Source: Anoxybacterium sp963668245
Lineage (GTDB): Bacteria; Bacillota; Clostridia; Peptostreptococcales; Anaerovoracaceae
Length of the DNA: 64,000 bases
Assembly (NCBI GenBank): GCA_963668245.2
Contig: OY764195.2
Coordinates: forward strand, 2,542,001 to 2,606,000
Reading direction: 5' to 3'
Under the pieces are notes generated by a model that did no database searches, was not told the origin of the DNA, and was given only the letters and a program-made list of their open reading frames with translations. This document shows positions 9,172-18,617 of this stretch, one piece after another. The first letter of the stretch is position 1, and each line of letters opens with the position of its first letter. The translations under genes were made by a program, and so were the position numbers.

Positions 9172-10224
9172 TCAAGCCTTCGCATTCTTGATCGCTCGTT
9201 CGCGCTTTGCCAAAATCCGATCATGCTCTGCCATAATTCTAACGAGCTCAGGATAGCTTGTTGTTTGAGGATTCCAACCCAACACCGTTTTTGCCTTTGT
9301 GGGATCCCCCCACAGGTTGTCCACATCCGTAGGCCGAAACCACTGAGGATTGACACATACCAGCATTTTACTGGTAACCGCATCATATCCCTTTTCATCC
9401 ATCCCAGTACCATCCCAACGAAGGGTAATGCCGTTGGCAGCAAAAGCCCTTTCAGTAAAATCACGCACCGTATGCTGTTCACCAGTAGCGATCACAAAAT
9501 CCTCTGGCACATCATGCTGAAGCATCAGCCACATACATTCTACATAGTCCTTTGCATAACCCCAGTCTCGAAGTGAATCTATATTGCCAAGTTCCAAATG
9601 ATCCAAAAGTCCTTCTGCAATCCGTCCTGCTGCCAAAGTGATCTTGCGCGTCACGAAGTTTTCCCCACGACGCTCCGACTCGTGGTTGAAAAGAATCCCA
9701 TTGACCGCAAACATGCCATATGCTTCACGGTACTCTTTTGTAATCCAAAAACCATACTGTTTGGCCACCGCATAGGGGCTATATGGATGAAATGGCGTAG
9801 TCTCTTTTTGAGGAACCTCCTCGACCTTGCCATAAAGCTCCGAAGTAGACGCCTGATAAATCTTGGTTTTATCAGTTAGTCCCAAGATACGAACTGCTTC
9901 CAAAACTCGAAGCACTCCCATAGCATCTATGTCACCAGAATACTCTGGCACATCAAAAGAGACCTGCACATGAGACTGTGCGGCCAGATTGTATATCTCG
10001 TCAGGCTGAACAAGATTAATAATTCTAATCAAAGACGAAGAATCAGACAAATCTCCATCATGGAGCTTGATGGCGTTCTTCTCTAGCAAATGATCAATCC
10101 GCCCTGTATTGGATATCGAAACACGGCGTATCACCCCATGGACTTCATACCCCTTTTCCAACAGAAATTCTGCCAGATAGGAACCATCTTGACCAGTAAT
10201 ACCTGTAATTAATGCTTTTTTCAT
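9172..10224 (-). CDS. gmd: GDP-mannose 4,6-dehydratase
   Basis: A 350-aa NAD(P)-dependent dehydratase making GDP-4-keto-6-deoxy-D-mannose, the committed step to GDP-fucose and related 6-deoxysugars. It begins MKKALITGITGQDGSYLAEF, has the STSELYG segment with the active-site Thr and Glu, and the SPYAVAK Tyr-Lys pair. The NHESERRGENFVTRKIT stretch matches Gmd (usually NHESPRRGE, here with Glu for Pro). An upstream in-frame start exists, but ATG 10224 has AGAGG at proper spacing and gives the conserved N-terminus. It is the first gene of the nucleotide-sugar block and is much less AT-rich than the flippase gene before it. Confidence 0.96.
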   Translation of the reverse strand: MKKALITGITGQDGSYLAEFLLEKGYEVHGVIRRVSISNTGRIDHLLEKNAIKLHDGDLSDSSSLIRIINLVQPDEIYNLAAQSHVQVSFDVPEYSGDIDAMGVLRVLEAVRILGLTDKTKIYQASTSELYGKVEEVPQKETTPFHPYSPYAVAKQYGFWITKEYREAYGMFAVNGILFNHESERRGENFVTRKITLAAGRIAEGLLDHLELGNIDSLRDWGYAKDYVECMWLMLQHDVPEDFVIATGEQHTVRDFTERAFAANGITLRWDGTGMDEKGYDAVTSKMLVCVNPQWFRPTDVDNLWGDPTKAKTVLGWNPQTTSYPELVRIMAEHDRILAKRERAIKNAKA

Positions 10225-10274
10225 ATGTAAACCTCTGCTTTCAGTTGTTTGTACGCCCTTATTAATATATAAAA

Positions 10275-11780
10275 TCAAATCCTGTTATTCTTAAAATCAA
10301 TAAATTGATTATAGAATAATATTACAATACATATTAGGTATACGACAATGCTTATTCCGATATTTAATATCAATCGACAAATAAGACTATAGTCCGCTAT
10401 CCAAAGCGTATTCAAACAAAGAGTTATCATCATGACGATGCTTGCCAAAACTATTTTTAATGAATTCACAGCAACAAATTTTAAAAACCAAGAGTTCAAT
10501 TTTGTCACCATTTTTCTAAATAAAAATGCAGCTCCTATTATTGCAGAAATGCTTGTTGCCAATGCAAGCCCTTTTTCTTCAAAAAAATTTATTAGAATGA
10601 AATTAAGAATTATATTGATAGTAACTACTAATACACTATTAACTACTGCAAACCGCTGTTCGTTAATTGAATAAAGACATTTGCTTAATAAATCTCTAAA
10701 AACCAGTCCTGCCAAGCCTATCAGGTATAACTGCAGTAATCCCGCAGTTACTATAACATCGCCGTACTCAAATTTCCCTCTCATAAATATGAACTCGGTA
10801 AGGTCCTTAGCAATAACATACCCCCCTAATACAATCGGTATAATTATTCCTATTAGTCCTACTACTGCCACTCCCATTATAGAGCTTAGTTTCTTAATGT
10901 CTGCATTTAATGCATACTTTGCAATCTGTGGGTACAGTACAATGCTGGTCGTGACTGACACTATCCCATATACAAACTGATTTAACTTAGTTGCATAGTT
11001 CATACATGCAACTATACCCTCACCCAAAGTTGAAGCCATCGATCTGTCAATTACTAAATTAATCTGATATGCTAAATAAACTATAAATACCGCCAAAACC
11101 AACGAAATAACTTCCCGCAAATTTTCATCTTTAAAATTAATGTAAAAATAATGTTTATAACCACACTTATAAAGTGAAGGAAATTGTATAATCACCTGAA
11201 ACACATAGCCTGCCAATAATGCATATGAAACCCCTAAGACTCCGATTTTATCAATATAAAATAATGCAATAATAACAAAAACACTTGAAGGAATATTGAC
11301 TGCGGCAGTGATCGCTTTATATCCATTTGATTGTAGATATCCTGAAATCAATTGAGCTATTGACAATATCACAATAATAGGTAATAACACCAATGAAATT
11401 TGATATGTTAAATTTAAAGTATTTTCATCGAATCCATATCCAATTATTTTGACAATAGATCTAAGGCAAAATAATGAAATTCCAAATATAATCATCGAAA
11501 ATATGATAAATATATTAATTATATTATTTGTAAATCGTTGGGCCTCTGTATCGCCAATCTTCTGAACTTTGGCATAGATTGGAATGAATGAGGTTGTTAT
11601 CGCATAACCAAATCCAGAAAAAATAATGACAGGTAACTGTGACGCCACAATAAATGCGTCCGCTCGATAGTCAGTACCTAACGAGCATGCAACAGCAATT
11701 TCTCTATAAAATCCAATGAATTTCGACAGGAATATAACTAGCCCCACTATTCCAATCGACTTTATTATACTTTTATTCAT
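10275..11780 (-). CDS. MurJ/MviN-type lipid-linked oligosaccharide flippase (Wzx role)
   Basis: A 501-aa polytopic membrane protein with about 14 hydrophobic helices and the MurJ/MviN start KFIGFYREIAVACSLGTDYRADAF, including the conserved arginine region. Family members flip undecaprenyl-linked precursors across the membrane. In a locus that also has a priming transferase and a Wzy-like polymerase but no classical Wzx, this gene is the best candidate for repeat-unit export. It could also be a second lipid II flippase. ATG 11780 is preferred to an upstream in-frame TTG because GGAAG precedes it. Its strong AT bias marks it as part of the variable core. Confidence 0.87.
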   Translation of the reverse strand: MNKSIIKSIGIVGLVIFLSKFIGFYREIAVACSLGTDYRADAFIVASQLPVIIFSGFGYAITTSFIPIYAKVQKIGDTEAQRFTNNIINIFIIFSMIIFGISLFCLRSIVKIIGYGFDENTLNLTYQISLVLLPIIVILSIAQLISGYLQSNGYKAITAAVNIPSSVFVIIALFYIDKIGVLGVSYALLAGYVFQVIIQFPSLYKCGYKHYFYINFKDENLREVISLVLAVFIVYLAYQINLVIDRSMASTLGEGIVACMNYATKLNQFVYGIVSVTTSIVLYPQIAKYALNADIKKLSSIMGVAVVGLIGIIIPIVLGGYVIAKDLTEFIFMRGKFEYGDVIVTAGLLQLYLIGLAGLVFRDLLSKCLYSINEQRFAVVNSVLVVTINIILNFILINFFEEKGLALATSISAIIGAAFLFRKMVTKLNSWFLKFVAVNSLKIVLASIVMMITLCLNTLWIADYSLICRLILNIGISIVVYLICIVILFYNQFIDFKNNRI

Positions 11781-11864
11781 TTCTTTAGTCTTCCAATCCA
11801 ACTCCCATAACTCATATAATTACTCGTTAAAGCCAATTTCTCTGCAGTACTGTATAAACACTAA

Positions 11865-13190
11865 TTATTGACGTTCAATCTTATCTCTGCCTGCTTCCAA
11901 TATTAATACCGCTATATTATAAACTATTTTTTCTACTGGTTCGCTGATATCAATTATTTGAGAATTATGGTATTTCTTTTTGTACATTAACATATGATCA
12001 ATTTGTCGTTGCTTTTGATTTGATACAATTTCTTCTTTTAGTTTAACATCTTTATTGGCCTCTCCGACAAGCAGAAATGTAACATCTGGTTTTATAAGAA
12101 CAAAATTAAACATATCAATCAGACTATTATATTTGGGGAATCGACTATATGTATACAAATAATAATTATTGTAATATCGTTCCAAAATAACCAAATGACC
12201 TCTTGCAATTTGCCATCTATATTTTATCCAATATTTTGGAACAAAATAAAAATTGACAAAAAATGAATTTATAAACATCAAAACATTACGACGATATCCA
12301 TTTTGTATAGATAATAATCTATACAAATTTTGCTTTGCATTTTTTCCCCTTACTTTGGATTCAGCGTTCATCTTAGACGGGTTGTAATTGATATCACCAC
12401 TAGAAAAACTCCTTCCTAATACATCCGGGAGCTTTGCAACAATACTACTTGGATCATTTCCAATAGCTGTTTCAAAATCAACTATTGTTCCTTGTTTTTT
12501 TATTGCTTTCTCTATTAAGTACTTTTTCCGATTAACAATTCTAGTCCTTGCATTTTTTTTAATCGATTCGATTATTAAATCACGATTTTTCTCAATGGCT
12601 GACCAGTTTTTATTTTTAACCAAATCGGTTATGTACACGCTAATTTGTGAATCTAAAAAACAGTTTAATTTGCTATTCACCTCAATTTCATACAAGCAAA
12701 ACACATTGAATATGTTTTGCTTGTAATTTGATTTGATACATCCCTTATGTAAGAGGCTAACAAATAGGTTCATAATTGCTTCTATGGGTTTAGAAACTTC
12801 ATGATAAATTGTTTTATAATTTATGGATTCTAATATTTCTTTGTTTTCAAGCAATACGTAGTTCTGCCATACAAATGCTGGAAAAAAATCAAAATGAACG
12901 ATATGAATTAATTCTTGTTCTGAATCAGCTTTATAAAAATGATAGCTTTTTATATTAAGCTTATCTTTGCACGATCCTAACCTTAAATGTAAATTCCAAC
13001 CAAGTACGTTTGCAACATTCAACACAGTTGCTTCAGCTTCAATCAGTTTTTTATCATCAATAGACATATCAACATCGTGTGCAATATTCTCTTTTACTTC
13101 TTCAGCATTTCTTAATATGGCAAATTCGATACCTTCTTTTTCTAGGTAGGAAAAAAATAATTCTATAAAACGAATATCATCATGTAACAT
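11865..13190 (-). CDS. Nucleotidyltransferase-like / thymidylate-kinase-like fusion with degenerate P-loop
   Basis: A 441-aa protein of unknown function. Residues 1-230 look like a polysaccharide-locus nucleotidyltransferase fold: FAILRN near 23 and the acidic motif HDVDMSID at 38-45. Residues 235-441 align by eye with the kinase-like protein at 16985-17620: ARGHLVILERYYNNYYL at 329-345 matches its FRGNLVVFDRYYYDYYL, and KPDVTFLLVGEA matches KPEITFILIGDA. Where that paralogue has the P-loop GTDGSGKTT, this one has TAIGNDPSS (241-249), with no Lys or GxGK, so ATP binding there is doubtful. ATG 13190 follows AAGGAAGG. It lies in the AT-rich core between the polymerase and the flippase. Confidence 0.6.
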   Translation of the reverse strand: MLHDDIRFIELFFSYLEKEGIEFAILRNAEEVKENIAHDVDMSIDDKKLIEAEATVLNVANVLGWNLHLRLGSCKDKLNIKSYHFYKADSEQELIHIVHFDFFPAFVWQNYVLLENKEILESINYKTIYHEVSKPIEAIMNLFVSLLHKGCIKSNYKQNIFNVFCLYEIEVNSKLNCFLDSQISVYITDLVKNKNWSAIEKNRDLIIESIKKNARTRIVNRKKYLIEKAIKKQGTIVDFETAIGNDPSSIVAKLPDVLGRSFSSGDINYNPSKMNAESKVRGKNAKQNLYRLLSIQNGYRRNVLMFINSFFVNFYFVPKYWIKYRWQIARGHLVILERYYNNYYLYTYSRFPKYNSLIDMFNFVLIKPDVTFLLVGEANKDVKLKEEIVSNQKQRQIDHMLMYKKKYHNSQIIDISEPVEKIVYNIAVLILEAGRDKIERQ

Positions 13191-13225
13191 TATATATCCT
13201 TCCTTTTGATTTTATAATTAATTTA

Positions 13226-14629
13226 TCAATTGCTGGTTGACGTCTTTATATACCTTTGCAGGTTATCAGTTATTGCTATGACAATAACCAATAAAAAGGT
13301 ATGGACTCTAGCCTTACATCCAAATGAAGGAGAAAGTAACGCATGAAGTAGAATAATAACAAATATAAAACCATATGTTTTAGAAACAAAAAACAGATTA
13401 TAGTGTACACGTTTATTTATGCAGCTTCTAAAAATACGATTAAATGTAATTACCAAAATGCTTGCAACAATTAGAAATCCCAAAATCCCTGTATCTATCA
13501 GTATCATAAGATATGCATTGTCAATGCCATTTGAATATGAACTAAAATAATACTGCGAATTAGCTAGCAATTCATATGAAGACGTATATCCATAGCCCAA
13601 TAGAGGTTTTTCTAAAAACAGTTTGATACTGTACGAAAATACATCTGCCCTCCCGCTTAAAGTAATGATATTTCTAATATCACCTCTACCAAGTGCCGTA
13701 AAAAGTTCCTCTCTCGATATATCGAAAAGTAAAAATACAAAATATAATATTAGCAATGATAAGAATAATAATAAAATCACCTTAACCTTCGACTCTCTTC
13801 CTCTACTGAAGTAAGCTAATGCTACTGCGATTATTGTAGCGACAATCCCCGCGCGACCACCAGTTGAAACAAGAGATATAGTCATTATCATCAACATCAA
13901 AAAATTATTACCGCCTCTATTCTTAGCCTCAAAATGCAGGATGTAGAAATAGAGTACAGACAGTCCAGCAAGTAAGGCCATGGTAGTCGGATGTACAATC
14001 GTACCACCAAATCGATATTGCATATTTCCAAAACTAATCTGACTAAAGCAACGATTGAATAATACTAAACTTAGAATCCAAATTATAATGATTCCCGTAT
14101 ATATTGAAAAAATTATGGATTCTAAAAGTAATTCAAAGTTATGTTGATTTGTTATGTTATCAACAACATAGCTGCATAGTATAATTATAAAAATAAATTT
14201 GCAAACCCAAAACAATACATCCACGGTTAGATTATGAGATCGTATGGAGCTTATTGCAATGATTAATAAGTACAATGTTAATAATATGGATAGTATATTT
14301 ATTTTAATATTGACATTTATATCCTTGCAATCCAAACCCATATTAGCCAAAACTACTATGATAGGAAGAATTTCAATAACGTAAAGATTATCAGAAAAAA
14401 AAGGACAAATAAGGCATAGTATTAAAAACCAGTATACCGTTTTAGTGTAGTGATTTTGTAAAACACGTTTGATACCACTAATTCCTGCTCCAAGAGAGCC
14501 AACAATTAGAATTAATATAATTATCTGTACAAAATGAATATGGTTTGTCAAATATGCCACCACTGCAAAGAGTGATAATAAAAAAGCGCCCATATTTTTG
14601 ATATTAATTCTTAGACTCGATAAACGCAT
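13226..14629 (-). CDS. Wzy/O-antigen-ligase-like polysaccharide polymerase
   Basis: A 467-aa membrane protein with about a dozen hydrophobic helices, one long polar loop in the second half (about 305-365, containing GRADVFSYSIKLFLEKPLLGYGYTS), and then further helices. The loop with its G-R-x-D and P-L-x-G-x-G features is typical of the Wzy_C/O-antigen ligase superfamily, which joins repeat units on undecaprenyl pyrophosphate. Sequence in this family is always divergent, so the assignment leans on topology, the loop motif and the locus. The start ATG follows AGGAG. It is very AT-rich like its neighbours. Confidence 0.82.
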   Translation of the reverse strand: MRLSSLRINIKNMGAFLLSLFAVVAYLTNHIHFVQIIILILIVGSLGAGISGIKRVLQNHYTKTVYWFLILCLICPFFSDNLYVIEILPIIVVLANMGLDCKDINVNIKINILSILLTLYLLIIAISSIRSHNLTVDVLFWVCKFIFIIILCSYVVDNITNQHNFELLLESIIFSIYTGIIIIWILSLVLFNRCFSQISFGNMQYRFGGTIVHPTTMALLAGLSVLYFYILHFEAKNRGGNNFLMLMIMTISLVSTGGRAGIVATIIAVALAYFSRGRESKVKVILLLFLSLLILYFVFLLFDISREELFTALGRGDIRNIITLSGRADVFSYSIKLFLEKPLLGYGYTSSYELLANSQYYFSSYSNGIDNAYLMILIDTGILGFLIVASILVITFNRIFRSCINKRVHYNLFFVSKTYGFIFVIILLHALLSPSFGCKARVHTFLLVIVIAITDNLQRYIKTSTSN

Positions 14630-14639
14630 TGATTTTCTC

Positions 14640-15695
14640 CTAGCAATGATAATAGTAATATGTTTTAAAATTCTTGTAGTTTATCGCAAATAATATCCCC
14701 AAGATAAAATAAACACTTAACAATAAATTTTCGTTTTTGTTCAAAAAAACAAAACTAAATCCGAGTAGATTTATAATTAAGTAGTTATGTAACCTTTGTA
14801 TAACAATAAATCCCTTTATTTTGTCCAAAAAATATATTATGGCAATGGTGATAACACCCGTTGCAAAAATTCTAATATTATTATTTGTGTAATTATTAAT
14901 TATCATAGTTCTTACAAATATATGTGTAAACATAAACAACAAGGAATAATTACTAATAAAAGTAATTACATTTTTCAATCTCATATTTACAGATATTCTT
15001 TCATTCATTTTTTCTGCAAGCGATAACATAGTAGCATAGAATAAAAGTCCCAGTACAATATATCCAATTCCCATCGAGGTTCTTGTAAATCCAAATGTTT
15101 GTATATTTTCAAAACTAAGTTTTAAAACTAATATCACTAGCCCAACTATTGTCAGTACAATTAAAAATCGTATCCGGTAATTAATTTCTAATTCTGTGAT
15201 GAGCAAACCCAACAGAGTTATAGTTAACCAGGGTAATAATGCAAAACCTGGTTCCGTTAATTCCAAATAGGTTCTCTCAAAAAAAAACAATGTGTAGCAG
15301 GTTATAGCACCTAGTACTAAAAAAATCATGCCAAATCTTCTATGTATTTTTTTTAACTCGGGTGAAATCAAAATTACTATTGCCAACATCTGCATAAAGC
15401 CCACCTCAAATGACCCTGGCAGATTCTGTACAAAAGAAGTATCAATTAACCCCAAGTAGGAGGATCCAAAAACAAAAAGACACGCGCAATAAATAAAATG
15501 CTGCAACATTGATTTACTTATGCGCGAAAAATGAGCACTGACCGAAAAAAAGAAAAATGGCGCCATGCTTCCAACAAAACGTAATAATCTATCAAACTGA
15601 TTTTCAACCAACATAACATGTGCAAATAGCATCAATATACATGCAAACACTTTAATATAATCGAACTGTAATTCTCGTCCATTTTGTTCCGCCAT
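14640..15695 (-). CDS. Acyltransferase-3-like membrane protein
   Basis: A 351-aa polytopic membrane protein with about ten helices. The N-terminus ELQFDYIKVFACILMLFAHV resembles the acyltransferase-3 family start, where the histidine at the end of the first helix is catalytic. Such enzymes O-acetylate or otherwise acylate surface glycans. The rest is poorly conserved, so it could be a related acyl- or phosphotransferase membrane protein. The start at 15695 is chosen over an ATG 12 bases upstream because GGGAG sits five bases before it. The gene lies 10 bases upstream of the polymerase gene. Confidence 0.65.
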   Translation of the reverse strand: MAEQNGRELQFDYIKVFACILMLFAHVMLVENQFDRLLRFVGSMAPFFFFSVSAHFSRISKSMLQHFIYCACLFVFGSSYLGLIDTSFVQNLPGSFEVGFMQMLAIVILISPELKKIHRRFGMIFLVLGAITCYTLFFFERTYLELTEPGFALLPWLTITLLGLLITELEINYRIRFLIVLTIVGLVILVLKLSFENIQTFGFTRTSMGIGYIVLGLLFYATMLSLAEKMNERISVNMRLKNVITFISNYSLLFMFTHIFVRTMIINNYTNNNIRIFATGVITIAIIYFLDKIKGFIVIQRLHNYLIINLLGFSFVFLNKNENLLLSVYFILGILFAINYKNFKTYYYYHC

Positions 15696-15748
15696 TTGTT
15701 CTCCCATTTAATCAAAATCCAGTACTATAATATTATTTTAAAAATATT

Positions 15749-16966
15749 TTAATGATAAATTTTTAGTTTACATAGCGTACGATACTTATTTGCAAAAGAA
15801 AACAAAGTGCTCTCCTCCAAAATTCTGTTTGAGATTTGATGTCGTAACAATGGATTCGTAATAAGTAATTCTAATTTCTGCACAATTCCAGCAATAATTG
15901 CTGTATTTTCCTGTGGTTCGACTTGTAATTCCGATATATTGTTTGTTAATACTTTTGGACCGCCAGTTGCAATACAAATGCATGGTAATCCAACACTCAT
16001 CGCTTCTAGCATTGCCATACAGCCTGAATCTCGAAGAGAAGTATTTAAAAAGATATCATACTGACTATAAAACTCATAAATTTTATCATGTTCAATTGGT
16101 TCAAGAAAAAAAATGCTTTCATCTAAATATTTACCCGCTACTTTTTTTAATTCTTCTTTATTTTCCCCTTCTCCCAACACATATAATTCAATATTGCCAT
16201 ATCTATCTACAAGCGTTAAAAAAGCCTGAATACCGAGTTCAAACATCTTCCAATAAATTAACCGTCCAACCATAATAATCTTTATTTTATGATTGTCCCT
16301 TCTGATTTCAGTAGTATTTTTTAAGTTTTCATCGATACCAATTGCCAACATAACATAGGTTTTATCCAAATACTTTTTAGGTATAATTTGTTTTGTTTCT
16401 TCAGTAGCCACAATAATAGCCTTACTTCTCTGCAGGGTTTTAATCGTATTTGGATAATAGAAAGCCAATTGTTGAGACCATTTTCTGACTTGCTCTAATG
16501 TACGTTCTTTCATTGTCATTTTGCAGGTAACAGTTTTCGGTATATTTTCTGCCCCAGCTATCGGCCCCCAGATAAAAGGTATCCCTAACCGATACATATA
16601 TGTTGGTTGTGTAACTGATACAAAGGTTACATGGTGTACTACATCAAAACATATTTTCTTTTTCCATTTTTTTGCTACCTTGTACGCTTCCTTTTGCCAT
16701 AACCAATAATATAATCGAACCCCTCTATTGCCTTTCTTCCAAAATGTTAATATCTTTGATAATCTTACATAAACAAAATGACATCTCTCCATATTGAGTT
16801 CAGGATGATCTCTTAGATATGATTCAATTGAATCTCTATTGTTATCTCTAGTCAACACCCAGACGTTATGATGTTGAGAAAGCTCAATTGCCCAACTCCA
16901 TCCAACCCCTGGCTCAGATCCTTTATTCGGTTCACATGCATACGCAGATAATAGAATGTTCTTCAT
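15749..16966 (-). CDS. GT4-family glycosyltransferase
   Basis: A 405-aa cytoplasmic glycosyltransferase of the GT-B fold. The N-terminus MKNILLSAYACEPNKGSEPGVGW contains the glycine-rich acceptor-side loop seen in many EPS GT4 enzymes. The C-terminal half has IIMVGRLIYWK and the nucleotide-sugar region with an EX7E-type motif, here DSGCMAMLE: the first acidic residue is Asp rather than Glu. Donor and linkage are not predictable. The ATG follows AAGGAAAG. It lies between the TMK-like gene and the acyltransferase gene in the AT-rich core. Confidence 0.87.
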   Translation of the reverse strand: MKNILLSAYACEPNKGSEPGVGWSWAIELSQHHNVWVLTRDNNRDSIESYLRDHPELNMERCHFVYVRLSKILTFWKKGNRGVRLYYWLWQKEAYKVAKKWKKKICFDVVHHVTFVSVTQPTYMYRLGIPFIWGPIAGAENIPKTVTCKMTMKERTLEQVRKWSQQLAFYYPNTIKTLQRSKAIIVATEETKQIIPKKYLDKTYVMLAIGIDENLKNTTEIRRDNHKIKIIMVGRLIYWKMFELGIQAFLTLVDRYGNIELYVLGEGENKEELKKVAGKYLDESIFFLEPIEHDKIYEFYSQYDIFLNTSLRDSGCMAMLEAMSVGLPCICIATGGPKVLTNNISELQVEPQENTAIIAGIVQKLELLITNPLLRHQISNRILEESTLFSFANKYRTLCKLKIYH

Positions 16967-16984
16967 ATATAATCTTTCCTTGAT

Positions 16985-17620
16985 TTAATTTCGATTATTT
17001 CGTAAACTTTTATTGTGCATACATTCAAGTATTTTTTTGTTAATTTCAAATATAACAGTCTCAATATCTTGGTTCACATCTATTTCATTGGGGTTATTGG
17101 TAAGAGTTTTCATCATTTTTAAACGTTCTACTTGATTAATAATCTCTGTATAAGATAATTCTCTTTTTCGTTCAAATAAAACTTTGGCATCGCCAATTAA
17201 TATAAAAGTAATCTCTGGCTTTGGTATAATTATTTTGAAAAAATCCAAAATCCTATCACTAATGTCTAACCGATAACGAATTTTATCAAGATAATAATCA
17301 TAATAATATCTGTCAAATACCACTAAATTCCCCCTAAACAATTGTGGTCTAATCTTAAAGCAATATCCCAAAACATAATCTAGATTAAAATACAAAAACT
17401 TTCCCAAAGAAATAAATTTGTTATATGGAGGGTATTTGTGGGGTTCGGTGCAGGGCTTTTTATTATTGTTATTTTTGTCTTTTTTGGGGCTTTTAATGAA
17501 ATATGGTCTCCAATGATAATATTTCATGTTTTGGTTTGCATAAGGCAAATATGGAAGTTCTTTGAGACCATCAATAATGGTAGTCTTTCCGCTGCCATCA
17601 GTTCCTTCAAAAACTATCAT
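16985..17620 (-). CDS. Thymidylate-kinase-like P-loop protein of a polysaccharide locus
   Basis: A 211-aa P-loop kinase-fold protein. It starts MIVFEGTDGSGKTTIIDGL, with an intact Walker A (GTDGSGKT, residues 6-13), and has the DRYYYDYY segment that resembles the TMK DRY/DR motif. The usual TMK lid and thymidine pocket are not evident, so it is unlikely to be the housekeeping dTMP kinase. TMK-like proteins occur in O-antigen/EPS clusters without a known reaction. The frame is open upstream, but ATG 17620 is preceded by AAGGGG, lies 26 bases after the previous stop, and places the P-loop at the family's N-terminal position. A homologous domain with a lost P-loop is fused to a nucleotidyltransferase at 11865-13190. 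Confidence 0.72.
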   Translation of the reverse strand: MIVFEGTDGSGKTTIIDGLKELPYLPYANQNMKYYHWRPYFIKSPKKDKNNNNKKPCTEPHKYPPYNKFISLGKFLYFNLDYVLGYCFKIRPQLFRGNLVVFDRYYYDYYLDKIRYRLDISDRILDFFKIIIPKPEITFILIGDAKVLFERKRELSYTEIINQVERLKMMKTLTNNPNEIDVNQDIETVIFEINKKILECMHNKSLRNNRN

Positions 17621-17645
17621 AATTCCCCTTGTTGTATTACTCCAT

Positions 17646-18596
17646 TTAATACATCTCACAGTTAAAAACCTCACTCCCATGAATGTATTTTGAATATTCA
17701 ATATATTTTTTATATAAGGTAAATGAATTCTCACTCTTTAAATCAATTTTCAAATCAATAATGTGCGATATTGCTTCGGATAATGCTTCTTGAGGTTTCA
17801 TGTCTTTTAATTTATTGTTAATTTGATATAGAAAATGAATCAAATCATACCCATAAAAACGAAAACCACAATATTCCCAGTCAAAAACGATGTAATCACC
17901 TTCTAGTTGTCTAATATTCCAAGGAGCAAAATCTCCATGTGAAAAATATAAGGATTCTCCATCCACTTCAATTGATTCTTTAGATATTTCTTGTGCTATT
18001 CTCACAATATTTATATTAAGTTCTGCTTCAATTATTTTTCCGGAGAACTCTTCTGTTACAAGGATATTATACGGAATAAACTGATTTATTCTATTTGCCG
18101 ATACAAATTTGGGAATAGCAAAGCTTTTAAAACTTGTTTTTTTCTTTAAAAACTCTATTTCTGATAAAATTTCAGAATTAGAATTCATATTCCCAATTTT
18201 AAAATATAGATTGACATCGTTATTACTGCACTGCAAAACCAATTTTTGTTTTGGGGTATATGTTCCAACAAGAACATTGTATTCATTTTCTAATCCCAAT
18301 ACTTTTACATCTAGAGTGCTATTGATAAAACAAGAGATTGGTATCGACAGTGACAATCTACAATAGTAGCCTAACTTTATCAACAAGAGTAAATTCAAGG
18401 GAATCCATGGTAGCATCCGTAATAATATCCGTAATCCTATGGAAAATCCAGTAGCATGCTTCGCTAAGTTCCGTTTACCATTTCTAGACAATGAAACAAA
18501 AAATCTAGCTTGACCAGATTTTTCTATTACAAAATGCGTAGCATCTCTTTTTTTGCATCGATTTTTTCTAATTATATCATCCACTAATAAATCCAT
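17646..18596 (-). CDS. APH/choline-kinase-fold phosphotransferase
   Basis: A 316-aa protein with the aminoglycoside-phosphotransferase catalytic loop SHGDFAPWN (H220, D222, N227) and the metal-binding DWEY (D239-Y242). The N-terminal nucleotide-binding half is weak and contains a hydrophobic stretch (about 53-90), so membrane association is possible. In this context it more likely phosphorylates a sugar, alditol or lipid-linked glycan than an antibiotic. It sits directly upstream of the TMK-like gene (26 bases between stop and start), suggesting that the two act on the same substituent. Substrate unknown. Confidence 0.72.
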   Translation of the reverse strand: MDLLVDDIIRKNRCKKRDATHFVIEKSGQARFFVSLSRNGKRNLAKHATGFSIGLRILLRMLPWIPLNLLLLIKLGYYCRLSLSIPISCFINSTLDVKVLGLENEYNVLVGTYTPKQKLVLQCSNNDVNLYFKIGNMNSNSEILSEIEFLKKKTSFKSFAIPKFVSANRINQFIPYNILVTEEFSGKIIEAELNINIVRIAQEISKESIEVDGESLYFSHGDFAPWNIRQLEGDYIVFDWEYCGFRFYGYDLIHFLYQINNKLKDMKPQEALSEAISHIIDLKIDLKSENSFTLYKKYIEYSKYIHGSEVFNCEMY

Positions 18597-18617
18597 ATTG
18601 CTACCTATTGCATAAAG

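Noticed and set aside
9156..9482. Minus-strand open frame overlapping the end of gmd in another frame
   Set aside because: gmd is intact through this stretch; no frameshift is needed and the frame has no recognisable domain.
16985..17620. TMK-like gene considered as the housekeeping thymidylate kinase
   Set aside because: Only the P-loop and the DRY-like segment match; the context is a polysaccharide locus.
17646..18596. APH-fold gene considered as an aminoglycoside resistance gene
   Set aside because: Only the catalytic loop is shared; the position inside a glycan locus and the divergent N-terminal half argue for a glycan-related substrate.
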